NCBI RefSeq assembly: GCF_001720585.1
Contig: NZ_MABH01000248.1
Location: 1 to 64,000 of the forward strand
Direction of reading: 5' to 3'
Origin: Cereibacter johrii
GTDB lineage: Bacteria > Pseudomonadota > Alphaproteobacteria > Rhodobacterales > Rhodobacteraceae
DNA: 64,000 nt
Shown: piece by piece, positions 30,206 to 40,327 of the stretch
Position numbering within the stretch: the stretch's first letter is position 1
Layout: every line of letters begins with the position of its first letter
Made by a program: the position numbers and the translations under genes
Notes under the pieces: generated by a model
Seen by the model: the letters and a program-made list of their open reading frames with translations, nothing else
Databases searched by the model: none
What the model was told of the DNA's origin: nothing

Positions 30206-30511
30206 ATGGCGAAGAAATCCATGATCGAACGCGAGATCAAGCGCGCGAAGATGGTGCAGCAATATGCTGCCAAGCGCGCCTCGCTGAAGGAGATCACCAC
30301 CAACGCGGACCTGCCGATGGAGCAACGCTTCAAGGCGCAGCTCAAGCTGGCGGAACTGCCGCGCAACTCGTCGGCCACGCGGATCCACAACCGCTGCCAG
30401 CTGACGGGCCGTCCGCATGCGTATTATCGCAAGCTGAAACTCTCGCGGATCATGCTGCGTGAACTGGCCTCGTTCGGCCAGATCCCCGGCATGGTGAAGT
30501 CGAGCTGGTAA
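30206..30511 (+). CDS. rpsN: 30S ribosomal protein S14 (zinc-free long form)
   Basis: S14 is a late-assembling 30S head protein. It has 101 residues, the same as E. coli. The C-terminal signature [20 protein letters not shown] has one Cys where zinc-binding S14 has a four-Cys knuckle, so this is the long zinc-independent form. The N terminus [20 protein letters not shown] is basic. Twelve bases separate it from rpsH. Confidence 0.97.
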   Translation: MAKKSMIEREIKRAKMVQQYAAKRASLKEITTNADLPMEQRFKAQLKLAELPRNSSATRIHNRCQLTGRPHAYYRKLKLSRIMLRELASFGQIPGMVKSSW

Positions 30512-30523
30512 GGAGATCGGGAT

Positions 30524-30922
30524 ATGTCTGTGAACGATCCGCTCGGCGATATGCTGACCCGCATCCGCAACGCGCAGCTGCGTGGCAAGTCCACGGTGAG
30601 CACGCCGGCGTCCCGGCTGCGCGCCTGGGTGCTCGACGTGCTCCAGGCCGAGGGCTACATCCGCGGCTACGAGAAGAAGGAAACCGAGAACGGCCAGGGC
30701 GAACTGGTCATCTCGCTGAAGTACTTCGAGGGTACCCCGGTGATCCGCGAACTCAAGCGCGTGTCGAAGCCCGGCCGCCGCGTCTACATGGCCACGAAGG
30801 ACCTTCCGAGCGTCCGTAACGGCCTCGGCGTGTCGATCATCTCCACGCCGAAAGGCGTCATGTCCGATGCGAGCGCCCGCTCCGCCAATGTTGGCGGCGA
30901 AGTGCTCTGCACCGTGTTCTGA
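30524..30922 (+). CDS. rpsH: 30S ribosomal protein S8
   Basis: S8 binds helix 21 of 16S rRNA and in E. coli represses the spc operon by binding the rplX-rplE region. It has 132 residues. [20 protein letters not shown] and the C-terminal [20 protein letters not shown] signature are clear. Ten bases separate it from rplF. Confidence 0.98.
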   Translation: MSVNDPLGDMLTRIRNAQLRGKSTVSTPASRLRAWVLDVLQAEGYIRGYEKKETENGQGELVISLKYFEGTPVIRELKRVSKPGRRVYMATKDLPSVRNGLGVSIISTPKGVMSDASARSANVGGEVLCTVF

Positions 30923-30932
30923 GGAGGGTTCA

Positions 30933-31466
30933 ATGTCTCGTATTGGCAAGAAACCCGTTCCGCTGCCGAAAGGCGTGACGGCCTCGATCTCGGGCCAGTC
31001 GATCGAAGTGAAGGGCCCGAAAGGCACCCGCAGCTTCTCGGCGACCGACGACGTGACCCTCGCGCTGGACGAAGGTTCGGTGAAGGTGACCCCGCGCGGC
31101 ACCTCGAAACGTGCGCGTCAGCAATGGGGCATGGTGCGGTCGCAGGTGGAAAACCTCGTGACCGGCGTCACCACCGGCTTCAAGAAGGAGCTGGAGATCT
31201 CGGGCGTGGGTTACCGCGCGCAGATGGCCGGCAACGTGCTGAAGCTCTCGCTCGGCTATTCGCACGACGTCAACTTCGAGGTTCCGGCGGGCGTCACCGT
31301 CACCACCCCGAAGCAGACCGAGATCACGGTCGAAGGCATTGACCAGCAGCTGGTCGGCCAGGTGGCGGCGAACATCCGCGAGTGGCGGCGTCCCGAGCCC
31401 TACAAGGGCAAGGGCATCCGCTACAAGGACGAGTTCATCTTCCGCAAGGAAGGCAAGAAGAAGTAA
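30933..31466 (+). CDS. rplF: 50S ribosomal protein L6
   Basis: L6 lies near the factor-binding site by the sarcin-ricin loop. It has 177 residues, as in E. coli. ATG 30933 ([15 protein letters not shown]) follows GAGGAGGG and is the family N terminus; the open frame upstream is the rpsH overlap region. The C-terminal signature [19 protein letters not shown] is diagnostic. Confidence 0.98.
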
Positions 31467-31477
31467 GGGGCGCGACA

Positions 31478-31837
31478 ATGGCGAACACGAAAAGAGAGCT
31501 GTTCCTCAAGCGCCGCCTGCGCGTCCGGAACAAACTGAAAGCATCGGCGAACGGGCGGCTCCGGCTGTCCGTCCACCGTTCCTCGAAGAACATCAGCGCC
31601 CAGCTGATCGACGACGCGAACGGTGTCACGCTGGCGGCGGCCTCGACCCTCGAGAAGGGCCTGGGCTTCGTCGGCAAGAACAACGTCGAGGCGTCGGCGG
31701 CCGTGGGCCGTGCGATCGCCGAGCGGGCGAAGGCGGCCGGGATCGAGGAATGTTTCTTCGACCGCGGCGGTTTCCTCTTTCACGGGAAGATCAAGGCTCT
31801 GGCCGACGCTGCCCGTGAAGGCGGCCTGAAGTTCTGA
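31478..31837 (+). CDS. rplR: 50S ribosomal protein L18
   Basis: L18 brings 5S rRNA to the central protuberance with L5. It has 119 residues from ATG 31478 ([20 protein letters not shown]). [20 protein letters not shown] and the final [20 protein letters not shown] are typical. Eleven bases separate it from both rplF and rpsE. Confidence 0.98.
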
Positions 31838-31848
31838 GGAGTAAGACG

Positions 31849-32412
31849 ATGGCAGAAAGAGAGAACCGCCGGGACCGTCGCGACGATCGTTCGCGCGAGG
31901 AAACCCCGGAATTCGCCGATCGTCTGGTGGCGATCAACCGCGTCTCCAAGACCGTGAAGGGCGGCAAGCGCTTCGGCTTTGCGGCTCTGGTGGTCGTGGG
32001 CGACCAGCGCGGCCGCGTCGGCTTCGGCAAGGGCAAGGCCAAGGAAGTGCCGGAAGCCATCCGCAAGGCGACCGAGCAGGCCAAGCGTCAGATGATCCGC
32101 GTCGCGCTGCGCGACGGCCGGACGCTGCACCATGACCAGGAAGGCCGCCACGGCGCCGGCAAGGTCGTGATGCGGGCCGCCGTTCCGGGGACGGGGATCA
32201 TCGCCGGCGGCCCGATGCGCGCCGTGTTCGAGATGCTCGGCATCCAGGGCGTGGTGGCGAAGTCGCTCGGCTCGCAGAACCCCTACAACATGATCCGTGC
32301 CACGATGGACGGTCTGAAGCGGGAATCCAGCCCTCGTCAAGTCGCGCAGCGTCGCGGCAAGAAGGTGGCCGACATCCTGAAGAAGCCGGAAGCCGAAGTG
32401 GCGGAAGCGTAA
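31849..32412 (+). CDS. rpsE: 30S ribosomal protein S5
   Basis: S5 contributes to decoding accuracy and mRNA entry; spectinomycin resistance maps here. It has 187 residues (E. coli 167), with a charged N-terminal extension ([18 protein letters not shown]). The double-stranded-RNA-binding-like core contains [20 protein letters not shown], whose loop is the spectinomycin site, and [19 protein letters not shown]. Twelve bases separate it from rpmD. Confidence 0.97.
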   Translation: MAERENRRDRRDDRSREETPEFADRLVAINRVSKTVKGGKRFGFAALVVVGDQRGRVGFGKGKAKEVPEAIRKATEQAKRQMIRVALRDGRTLHHDQEGRHGAGKVVMRAAVPGTGIIAGGPMRAVFEMLGIQGVVAKSLGSQNPYNMIRATMDGLKRESSPRQVAQRRGKKVADILKKPEAEVAEA

Positions 32413-32424
32413 GGAGTCCGCACC

Positions 32425-32613
32425 ATGGCGAAAACGATCATCGTGAAGCAGGTCCGGTCGGCAGCCCGCCGTCCGGCCGTTCAGACCGCGGTCCTCAAGG
32501 GCCTCGGGCTGAACAAGATGCACCGGACCCGGGAACTGGAAGACACGCCGTCGATCCGCGGCATGGTCGCCAAGATCCCGCATCTGGTCGAGATCATCGA
32601 AGAGCGCGGCTGA
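32425..32613 (+). CDS. rpmD: 50S ribosomal protein L30
   Basis: L30 is a small peripheral 50S protein. It has 62 residues. [17 protein letters not shown] and [22 protein letters not shown] in parts match the family. A gap of 156 bases follows, with a CCCTCC/GGAGGG hairpin (32723-32728 with 32742-32747) just before the rplO start. Confidence 0.96.
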
Positions 32614-32769
32614 CGCCGGGCTCGTGCAATCACGGGGCGCGCGGGCTTGCACCGGGCGCCCTTTCCCCATATCAGGCGCGCGGAGAGGCGACTCTCTGCC
32701 CAACAACAAGAAACGCCGTGTTCCCTCCATCCGTCGCTGGCGGAGGGGTTCCGGCCAGGAGATAGCGAC

Positions 32770-33255
32770 ATGAAACTGAACGAACTCCGCGACAACGAAG
32801 GCGCAGCCCGCAAGAAGAAGCGCGTGGCGCGCGGCCCGGGCTCGGGCAAGGGCAAGACCGCCGGCCGCGGGATCAAGGGCCAGAAGTCGCGTTCGGGCGT
32901 GGCTCTGAACGGCTACGAAGGCGGCCAGATGCCGCTCTACCGGCGTCTGCCGAAGCGGGGCTTCACCAAGCCGAACCGCAAGGAATATGCCGTGGTCAAC
33001 CTCGGCCTGATCCAGAAGTTCGTCGATGCCGGCAAGCTGGACGCCAGCCAGCCGATCGACGAGGCCGCGATCGTGGCCGCGGGCGTGACCTCGCACAAGC
33101 GTGACGGCATCCGCGTGCTGGCCAAGGGCGAGATCACCGCGAAGCTCGCGCTGACCGTGTCGGGCGCGTCGAAATCGGCGGTGGAAGCGATCGAGAAGGC
33201 GGGTGGCTCGATCACCCTGACCGCTCCGGCTGCGGCGGCCGCCAGCGCAGAATAA
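32770..33255 (+). CDS. rplO: 50S ribosomal protein L15
   Basis: L15 is a late-stage 50S assembly protein with a long basic N-terminal arm. It has 161 residues from ATG 32770 ([20 protein letters not shown]), chosen for its AGGAGA Shine-Dalgarno and family match. The Gly/Lys arm with [20 protein letters not shown] and the segment [11 protein letters not shown] are diagnostic. The C terminus is Ala-rich. Confidence 0.97.
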   Translation: MKLNELRDNEGAARKKKRVARGPGSGKGKTAGRGIKGQKSRSGVALNGYEGGQMPLYRRLPKRGFTKPNRKEYAVVNLGLIQKFVDAGKLDASQPIDEAAIVAAGVTSHKRDGIRVLAKGEITAKLALTVSGASKSAVEAIEKAGGSITLTAPAAAAASAE

Positions 33256-33355
33256 GGTTGTGGGTGCGCCTGCGGGCGCATACATCACCTGACAGTTTTC
33301 CCGCGCCGCCGACCCGGAGAACGGATCGGCGGCGCCGTCATGAGAGAGACCGGGC

Positions 33356-34714
<1,359 letters not shown>

Positions 34715-34724
34715 GGGAAGAGTG

Positions 34725-35378
34725 ATGGTGAATGTGATACTTCTGGGGCCGCCGGGCGCGGGCAAGGGCACGCAGGCCAAGCGGCTCGAGGAGAGCCGCG
34801 GCATGGTGCAGCTCTCGACGGGCGACATGCTGCGCGAGGCCAAGACCAGCGGTTCCGAGATGGGCCGCCGCGCGGCCGAGGTGATGGACCGGGGCGAGCT
34901 CGTGACGGACGAGATCGTGATCGGCCTGATTCGCGAGAAGCTGCAGTCGCCCGCGGCGGGCGGCTTCATCTTCGACGGTTTCCCGCGGACGCTGAAGCAG
35001 GCGGATGCCTTGGGAGAGCTGCTTGCGCAGATGGGGCAGGGGCTCGATGCGGTGATCGAGATGCAGGTGGACGATGCCGCCCTCGTGGCGCGCATCACCG
35101 GCCGCTACTCGTGCGGCGCCTGCGGCGCGGTCTATCACGACGATACGAAGCCCACGAAGGTCGAGGGCGTCTGCGACGTCTGCGGCTCGACGGACCTGCG
35201 GCGGCGTGCGGACGACACGGCCGAGGCGCTGTCGAAGCGTCTGATGGAATATTACAAGAAAACCTCGCCCCTCATCGGCTACTACTATGCCAAGGGGCAG
35301 CTGTCCTCGGTCGACGGTCTGGCCGAGATGGATGCGGTGTCGGCGGCGATCGCGAAGGTTCTTGACAAGCGCGGGTGA
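34725..35378 (+). CDS. adk: Adenylate kinase (zinc-lid form)
   Basis: Adenylate kinase interconverts ATP + AMP and 2 ADP. It has 217 residues from ATG 34725 ([16 protein letters not shown]); the P-loop is at 8-16. The long LID domain carries four cysteines, Cys130, Cys133, Cys150 and Cys153, spaced CxxC-16-CxxC, a structural zinc site that E. coli Adk lacks. The start codon lies 11 bases after the secY stop. The gene is followed by the alpha-operon promoter region. Confidence 0.97.
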   Translation: MVNVILLGPPGAGKGTQAKRLEESRGMVQLSTGDMLREAKTSGSEMGRRAAEVMDRGELVTDEIVIGLIREKLQSPAAGGFIFDGFPRTLKQADALGELLAQMGQGLDAVIEMQVDDAALVARITGRYSCGACGAVYHDDTKPTKVEGVCDVCGSTDLRRRADDTAEALSKRLMEYYKKTSPLIGYYYAKGQLSSVDGLAEMDAVSAAIAKVLDKRG

Positions 35379-35384
35379 CTTTGC

Positions 35385-35421
35385 ATCCGGCCTTGACGGC
35401 CGGATCAAAAGCCCATAGATC
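35385..35421 (+). promoter_or_regulatory. Alpha-operon promoter with -35 in the loop of an inverted repeat
   Basis: TTGACG (35393-35398), a 17-base spacer and TAGATC (35416-35421) form a good sigma70-type promoter before rpsM. The -35 overlaps a perfect inverted repeat, ATCCGGCC (35385-35392) / GGCCGGAT (35398-35405), whose five-base loop is TTGAC. As RNA the repeat could end the adk transcript; as DNA it could be an operator. There is no T-run. Confidence 0.65.
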
Positions 35422-35552
35422 ACGGCGTCCCGCGAGGGAATCGTCCAGCGACGGGTTTTGTCCTGCGGCGAACAGTCCGGAGCGACTGCCGGCTCCGGTG
35501 GTTGTGAAAAAAGGTCCTGGAATTACGGGACCGCAACAAAAGGAAGAAACGT

Positions 35553-35921
35553 TTGGCACGTATTGCTGGCGTCAACATCCCGACCGCGAAACGGGTTCCG
35601 ATCGCGCTCACCTACATCCACGGCATCGGCGACTTCGTGGCCGGTCAGATCTGTGACGCCGTGGGCATCGACCGCGCCCGTCGCGTCAATGAACTGTCCG
35701 ACGCCGAAGTGCTGGCGATCCGCGAGTACATCGATGCGAACGTGACCGTCGAGGGCGACCTGCGTCGCGAGACCTCGATGAACATCAAGCGCCTGATGGA
35801 TCTCGGCTGCTACCGCGGCCTGCGTCACCGTCGCGGCCTGCCGGTGCGCGGTCAGCGCACGCACACCAACGCCCGCACCCGCAAGGGCCCGGCCAAAGCC
35901 ATTGCCGGCAAGAAGAAATAA
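35553..35921 (+). CDS. rpsM: 30S ribosomal protein S13
   Basis: S13 is a 30S head protein that contacts P-site tRNA and forms intersubunit bridges. It has 122 residues. The start codon is TTG at 35553, giving (M)[20 protein letters not shown], with AGGAAG upstream; no ATG fits the family N terminus. The C terminus [18 protein letters not shown] is diagnostic. It is the first gene of the alpha operon. Confidence 0.96.
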   Translation: MARIAGVNIPTAKRVPIALTYIHGIGDFVAGQICDAVGIDRARRVNELSDAEVLAIREYIDANVTVEGDLRRETSMNIKRLMDLGCYRGLRHRRGLPVRGQRTHTNARTRKGPAKAIAGKKK

Positions 35922-35934
35922 GGGGCGCTGAGAC

Positions 35935-36324
35935 ATGGCACGTGACAAGACCCGCATGAAGCGCAAGGAACGCAAGAACATCGCCGCCGGCGTTGCTCAT
36001 GTGAACTCCTCGTTCAACAACACCAAGATCCTGATTTCCGACGTGCAGGGCAACGCGATCTCCTGGTCGTCGGCCGGCACCATGGGCTTCAAGGGCTCGC
36101 GGAAATCGACGCCCTACGCGGCGCAGATGGCCGCCGAGGACGCCGCCAAGAAGGCTCAGGACCACGGCATGAAGACCATCGAGGTCGAAGTGCAGGGCCC
36201 GGGTTCGGGGCGCGAATCGGCGCTCCGCGCGCTGGCCGCCGCTGGCCTCAACATCACCTCGATTCGCGACGTGACGCCGATGGCGCACAACGGCTGCCGT
36301 CCGCCGAAACGCCGTCGCGTCTGA
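35935..36324 (+). CDS. rpsK: 30S ribosomal protein S11
   Basis: S11 forms the 30S platform near the mRNA exit. It has 129 residues, the same as E. coli. [19 protein letters not shown] and the C-terminal [19 protein letters not shown] are typical. It is 13 bases from rpsM. The next gene is rpoA, because rpsD (S4), the usual E. coli neighbour, is elsewhere, as is normal in alphaproteobacteria. Confidence 0.98.
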   Translation: MARDKTRMKRKERKNIAAGVAHVNSSFNNTKILISDVQGNAISWSSAGTMGFKGSRKSTPYAAQMAAEDAAKKAQDHGMKTIEVEVQGPGSGRESALRALAAAGLNITSIRDVTPMAHNGCRPPKRRRV

Positions 36325-36340
36325 CCGCACATCCATCGGG

Positions 36341-36368
36341 TCGGGCCGCGCCATCTGGTGCGGCCCGA
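36341..36368 (+). other. Strong hairpin between rpsK and rpoA
   Basis: A 12-bp stem, TCGGGCCGCGCC (36341-36352) with GGTGCGGCCCGA (36357-36368) including one G-U pair, closes on loop ATCT. No T-run follows. It lies about 70 bases before rpoA and could be an attenuator, an RNA-processing site or an RNA-stability element. Confidence 0.6.
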
Positions 36369-36439
36369 TCGACTTGTTCAGATCCTCGGGCGTTGCCGGC
36401 TTACGGACATGGGCTGGCGACAGGTATGGAGGCAAACGC

Positions 36440-37456
36440 ATGATCCACAAGAACTGGGCCGAGCTGATCAAGCCGACGCAGCTGGTCGTCAAGCCGGGTG
36501 CCGATCCGGCCCGGGTCGCCACCGTGATTGCGGAGCCGCTCGAGCGCGGCTTCGGTCTGACGCTGGGCAACGCGCTGCGCCGCGTGCTGCTCTCGTCGCT
36601 TCAGGGGGCCGCCATCACCTCCGTCCAGATCGACAACGTGCTGCACGAGTTCTCGTCGGTGGCCGGCGTCCGTGAGGATGTGACCGACATCGTCCTGAAC
36701 CTGAAGGGCGTCTCGATCAAGATGGAGGTCGAGGGTCCGAAGCGTCTGTCGATCTCCGCCAAGGGGCCGGGCGTCGTCACGGCGGGCGATATCTCGGAAT
36801 CGAACGGCATCGAGATCCTGAACAAGGACCATGTCATCTGCCACCTCGACGAGGGGGCGGACGTGTTCATGGAGCTGACCGTGAACACCGGCAAGGGCTA
36901 TGTCGCGGCGGACAAGAACCGCCCCGAGGATGCGCCGATCGGCCTCATTCCGATCGACGCGATCTATTCGCCGGTGAAGAAGGTGAGCTACGAAGTCACG
37001 CCGACCCGCGAGGGCCAGGTGCTCGACTATGACAAGCTCACCATGCGGATCGAGACCGACGGCGGCCTGACCCCGGACGATGCCGTGGCCTATGCGGCGC
37101 GCATCCTGCAGGATCAGCTGTCGATCTTCGTGAACTTCGAAGAGCCGGAATCGGCCACCCGCCACGACGTGGAGGACGGGCTGGAGTTCAACCCGCTGCT
37201 CCTCAAGAAGGTGGACGAGCTCGAACTGTCGGTCCGCTCGGCGAACTGCCTCAAGAACGACAATATCGTCTATATCGGCGATCTCATCCAGAAGACCGAA
37301 GCCGAGATGCTCCGCACCCCGAACTTCGGCCGCAAGTCGCTCAACGAGATCAAGGAAGTGCTCTCGGGCATGGGTCTGCACCTCGGCATGGATGTCGAGG
37401 ACTGGCCGCCGGAGAACATCGAGGATCTGGCCAAGCGCTTCGAAGACCAGTTCTGA
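36440..37456 (+). CDS. rpoA: RNA polymerase subunit alpha
   Basis: Alpha dimerises to start polymerase assembly; its C-terminal domain binds UP elements and activators. It has 338 residues from ATG 36440 ([15 protein letters not shown]), chosen for the GGAGGC Shine-Dalgarno and family fit. The N-terminal domain contains [20 protein letters not shown]. The C-terminal domain contains [20 protein letters not shown] and [14 protein letters not shown], with the DNA-binding Arg-Ser-Ala-Asn-Cys stretch intact. Confidence 0.98.
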   Translation: MIHKNWAELIKPTQLVVKPGADPARVATVIAEPLERGFGLTLGNALRRVLLSSLQGAAITSVQIDNVLHEFSSVAGVREDVTDIVLNLKGVSIKMEVEGPKRLSISAKGPGVVTAGDISESNGIEILNKDHVICHLDEGADVFMELTVNTGKGYVAADKNRPEDAPIGLIPIDAIYSPVKKVSYEVTPTREGQVLDYDKLTMRIETDGGLTPDDAVAYAARILQDQLSIFVNFEEPESATRHDVEDGLEFNPLLLKKVDELELSVRSANCLKNDNIVYIGDLIQKTEAEMLRTPNFGRKSLNEIKEVLSGMGLHLGMDVEDWPPENIEDLAKRFEDQF

Positions 37457-37556
37457 GGGCGGGGGCGTCATGCCCCCCTCTCGGCCCCCGGGCAATCCCG
37501 CCCCAAAGAAGCCCGTCGCACCGCACGTCGGGCAGGACAAAGCATAGGAGACCATC

Positions 37557-37976
37557 ATGCGTCACGCCCGCGGCTATCGCCGCCTGAACCGCACCCACGA
37601 GCACCGCAAGGCGCTGTTTGCCAACATGGCCGGCTCGCTTATCGAGCATGAGCAGATCAAGACGACCCTGCCGAAGGCCAAGGAACTGCGTCCGATCATC
37701 GAAAAGCTGATCACGCTGGCCAAGCGCGGCGACCTGCACGCCCGCCGTCAGGCTGCGGCGCAGCTCAAGGAAGACCGTCACGTCGCCCGGCTGTTCGAGA
37801 TCCTCGGGCCGCGCTACGCCGAGCGCGCCGGCGGCTATGTCCGCGTGCTGAAAGCCGGTTTCCGCTATGGGGACATGGCGCCGATGGCGATCATCGAATT
37901 TGTCGACCGCGATCCGAATGCGAAGGGCGCCGCCGACAAGGCGCGCACCGCTGCCGAAGAAGCGCTGGAAGAATAA
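37557..37976 (+). CDS. rplQ: 50S ribosomal protein L17
   Basis: L17 lies on the solvent side by the tunnel exit. It has 139 residues (E. coli 127). [20 protein letters not shown] and [22 protein letters not shown] in parts are diagnostic; the C terminus is a short Ala/Glu tail. It is the last gene of the ribosomal block and is followed by a strong terminator. Confidence 0.98.
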   Translation: MRHARGYRRLNRTHEHRKALFANMAGSLIEHEQIKTTLPKAKELRPIIEKLITLAKRGDLHARRQAAAQLKEDRHVARLFEILGPRYAERAGGYVRVLKAGFRYGDMAPMAIIEFVDRDPNAKGAADKARTAAEEALEE

Positions 37977-38000
37977 GACCGTTTCCGGTCTTGCGATTTG

Positions 38001-38036
38001 GGCCTGTCTCCTTGGAGATGGGCCTTTTTCTTTTTG
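38001..38036 (+). terminator. Intrinsic terminator after rplQ
   Basis: GGCCTGTCTCC (38001-38011) pairs with GGAGATGGGCC (38014-38024), including two G-U pairs, followed by TTTTTCTTTTT. A small AAGACCG/CGGTCTT hairpin precedes it at about 37975-37992. It closes the alpha operon. Confidence 0.88.
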
Positions 38037-38151
38037 GCACCATGGGCTTTTGTTTCATGACCAAAGGGATGGGATTACCGCGAAAGGCAGTTCAAGACAG
38101 GCGGATTCACCGTTGCCAAAAAACGTGTTTGCTTCATGAGATGGTTGTCAT

Positions 38152-38163
38152 AAAGCTAGCTTT
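38152..38163 (+). promoter_or_regulatory. Twelve-base palindrome abutting the LuxR-type gene
   Basis: AAAGCTAGCTTT is a perfect palindrome ending one base before the GTG at 38164. The surrounding intergenic DNA is more AT-rich than the rest of the window. It may be an operator; it does not match the classical 20-bp lux box. Confidence 0.35.
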
Positions 38164-38847
38164 GTGACGGCGCAGGGATCGCCGAATATCGAGCTTGTGT
38201 CCATCCCAAGCGATTTGCTGTGCACTGTTTCCCGAATGACGATGAATTCAAAAATCGATCTTGAAATCAGTCAGCTCCGGCGCATGGCCACGGCAGGCTT
38301 CTTTCTTGGCCTGCACGTCCGCTTCACCTCGCCGCTCATCACCATGCAATCATACCGCGAGGACTGGATCGAGTATTACACGGAAAAGGGATATGTCATT
38401 TATGATCCCACGATCCGCTGGGCGTTGAGCGAAACGGGCCATCGCAGGTGGAGCGATCTGGCAGAGCAGGATACGCGCGGTGTCTTCGCGGCTGCCGCGC
38501 AATTCGATCTCCGCTATGGCGTCACATGTTCATGGGGCGCACGGGAATCGCGCAGCCTGGGGAGTTTTGCGCGTTCGGACAGGGAATTTACCGACCGCGA
38601 GGTCGAGTTGATCTTTTCCCTGTTCCAGCGGCTTCACGAACTGACCCAGCCGCCCCATGAATTGACGCAACCGCAGATCGAGGCGCTGCGCTGCATCGCC
38701 AGTGGCGACCGCCACGCGGCGGCGGCGATGAAACTCGGCATTTCCGAAAGCGCGCTGAAGGCGCGGATCGCCAGCGCGCGCCAGCGACTCGGCGCCCGCA
38801 CCACCGCCGAGGCCATCCAGCGGGCCAAGGAATACCGCCTGATCTGA
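38164..38847 (+). CDS. LuxR-family regulator with autoinducer-binding domain (LuxR solo)
   Basis: This is a quorum-sensing type transcription factor of up to 227 residues. The ligand domain keeps the five TraR/LuxR signal-binding residues with exact spacing: Trp and Tyr in DWIEYY, Asp-Pro in YDP nine residues later, and Trp in RRWSDL 15 after the Asp. The C-terminal LuxR helix-turn-helix reads from TQPQIEALRCIASG to LGARTTAEAIQRA; the usual Glu at TraR position 178 appears as Gln. No acyl-homoserine-lactone synthase gene is nearby. The start is uncertain: GTG 38164 lacks a Shine-Dalgarno, as do ATG 38236 and 38242, which would give a shorter N terminus. The first third uses more A/T-rich codons than neighbours. 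Confidence 0.8.
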   Translation: MTAQGSPNIELVSIPSDLLCTVSRMTMNSKIDLEISQLRRMATAGFFLGLHVRFTSPLITMQSYREDWIEYYTEKGYVIYDPTIRWALSETGHRRWSDLAEQDTRGVFAAAAQFDLRYGVTCSWGARESRSLGSFARSDREFTDREVELIFSLFQRLHELTQPPHELTQPQIEALRCIASGDRHAAAAMKLGISESALKARIASARQRLGARTTAEAIQRAKEYRLI

Positions 38848-38850
38848 CGC

Positions 38851-38878
38851 TTGCACCGGGGCGGGCGGCGATTACATA
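38851..38878 (+). promoter_or_regulatory. Possible promoter of the Deg/HtrA protease gene
   Basis: TTGCAC (38851-38856), 16 bases, then TACATA (38873-38878) sit just after the LuxR gene and 26 bases before the protease start. Both hexamers match only in part. Confidence 0.35.
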
Positions 38879-38903
38879 TCGCTGCGTCCCATGAGGTGTT
38901 TCG

Positions 38904-40289
38904 ATGCGCAAGGCGCTGCTTGCCCTTTCCCTGATCGCTCTCCTGTCGCCGCTCGCCGCGCCTGCCGAGACGCGCCTGCCCGAGAGCGCGGCCGAGATCT
39001 CGCTCTCCTTCGCGCCGGTGGTCCGCTCGGCGGCACCGGCGGTCGTGAACATCTATGCCACGCGGGTCGTCGAGCAGCGCGTCAGCCCCTTCGCGGCCGA
39101 TCCCTTCTTCGACCAGCTCTTCCGCGATTTCGGTCGCCGCCAGCCGCGGGTGCAGAACTCGCTGGGCTCGGGCGTGATCGTCTCCGGCGACGGCATCGTG
39201 GTTTCGAACTATCATGTGGTGGGACAGGCGGATGCGATCCGGGTCGTGCTGAACGACCGGCGGGAATATGAGGCCGAGGTGATGCTCGCGGATGAGGACA
39301 GCGACCTCGCGGTGCTGAAGCTGGAGGATGCCAGGGATCTGCCGCATCTGGGCCTGCGCGATTCCGACGGTGTCGAGGTGGGGGAGCTGGTGCTGGCCAT
39401 CGGCAATCCGTTCGGCGTGGGCCAGACCGTGTCGCAGGGCATCGTCTCGGGTCTCGCGCGCTCGGGGCTCTCGATCGACGGCGGGCGCGGCTATTTCATC
39501 CAGACGGACGCGGCCATCAACCCCGGCAACTCGGGTGGCGCGCTGGTGGACACGGCGGGGAGGCTTGTGGGCATCAACACGGCGATCCTCACGCAGTCCG
39601 GCGGCTCGAACGGGATCGGCTTCGCCATTCCCGCCAATCTCGTGCGCAGCTTCCTTGCGCAGGCGGAGGCGGGCGAGGCGCGGTTCCAGCGCCCCTGGGC
39701 CGGCGTCAACGGGCAGGCGGTCGATGCCGGCATGGCCGAGGCGATGGGGCTCGAACGCCCAGAAGGGGTGGTGCTGACCGAACTCGATCCCGAGAGCCCG
39801 TTCCGCGCCGCGGGCCTGCGCGCGGGCGATGTGGTGGTGGCGCTGGAGGGGCTGCGCACCGACAGCCCGCAGGAGGTGATCTTCCGGCTCTCCTCTCTCG
39901 GCATCGGCGCGCGCGCCTCCGTGACCTATCTGCGCGACGGCGAGACGCGCGAGGCCGAGATCGCGCTCGTTGTGGCGCCCGACAAGCCGCCGCGCGAGAC
40001 GGTGACGCTGCGCGAGACGGTCCTTGCCGGGCTCACGGTCGAGCGGCTCAATCCCGCGGTGCGCGCCGAGCTGAACCTGCCCCTGACGCTCGAAGGGGTG
40101 GTGGTGCGCGCGTCCGAGGCGACGGCGGCCCGGACGGGCCTGCGGCCGGGCGATATCCTGCTCGAGATCAACGGCCGCCGGATCGAGCGTCCGCGCGATG
40201 TGGAGCGCGCCGCGCAGGAGCGGGTGCGCTGGTGGCAGATCGACGTCCTCCGCGACGGCAAGCCGCTGCGACTGCGCTTCCGTCTGTGA
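38904..40289 (+). CDS. Deg/HtrA-family periplasmic serine protease
   Basis: Deg proteases degrade misfolded envelope proteins. The product has 461 residues with a signal peptide (cleavage near Ala19-Ala21, LAAPAE). The trypsin-like domain has the triad His104 (SNYHVV), Asp134 (EDSDLAVL) and Ser210 (GNSGG). Two PDZ domains follow: one near 295-330 (LDPESPFRAAGLRAGD) and one near the C terminus (TGLRPGDILLEINGR). It resembles DegQ/DegS-type enzymes more than long DegP, since the N-terminal loop is short. It is 38 bases upstream of rarA. Confidence 0.9.
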   Translation: MRKALLALSLIALLSPLAAPAETRLPESAAEISLSFAPVVRSAAPAVVNIYATRVVEQRVSPFAADPFFDQLFRDFGRRQPRVQNSLGSGVIVSGDGIVVSNYHVVGQADAIRVVLNDRREYEAEVMLADEDSDLAVLKLEDARDLPHLGLRDSDGVEVGELVLAIGNPFGVGQTVSQGIVSGLARSGLSIDGGRGYFIQTDAAINPGNSGGALVDTAGRLVGINTAILTQSGGSNGIGFAIPANLVRSFLAQAEAGEARFQRPWAGVNGQAVDAGMAEAMGLERPEGVVLTELDPESPFRAAGLRAGDVVVALEGLRTDSPQEVIFRLSSLGIGARASVTYLRDGETREAEIALVVAPDKPPRETVTLRETVLAGLTVERLNPAVRAELNLPLTLEGVVVRASEATAARTGLRPGDILLEINGRRIERPRDVERAAQERVRWWQIDVLRDGKPLRLRFRL

Positions 40290-40327
40290 CCCTTTCCCCG
40301 CCCTCGCGGCGCGCGTAGGCTTCGCCC

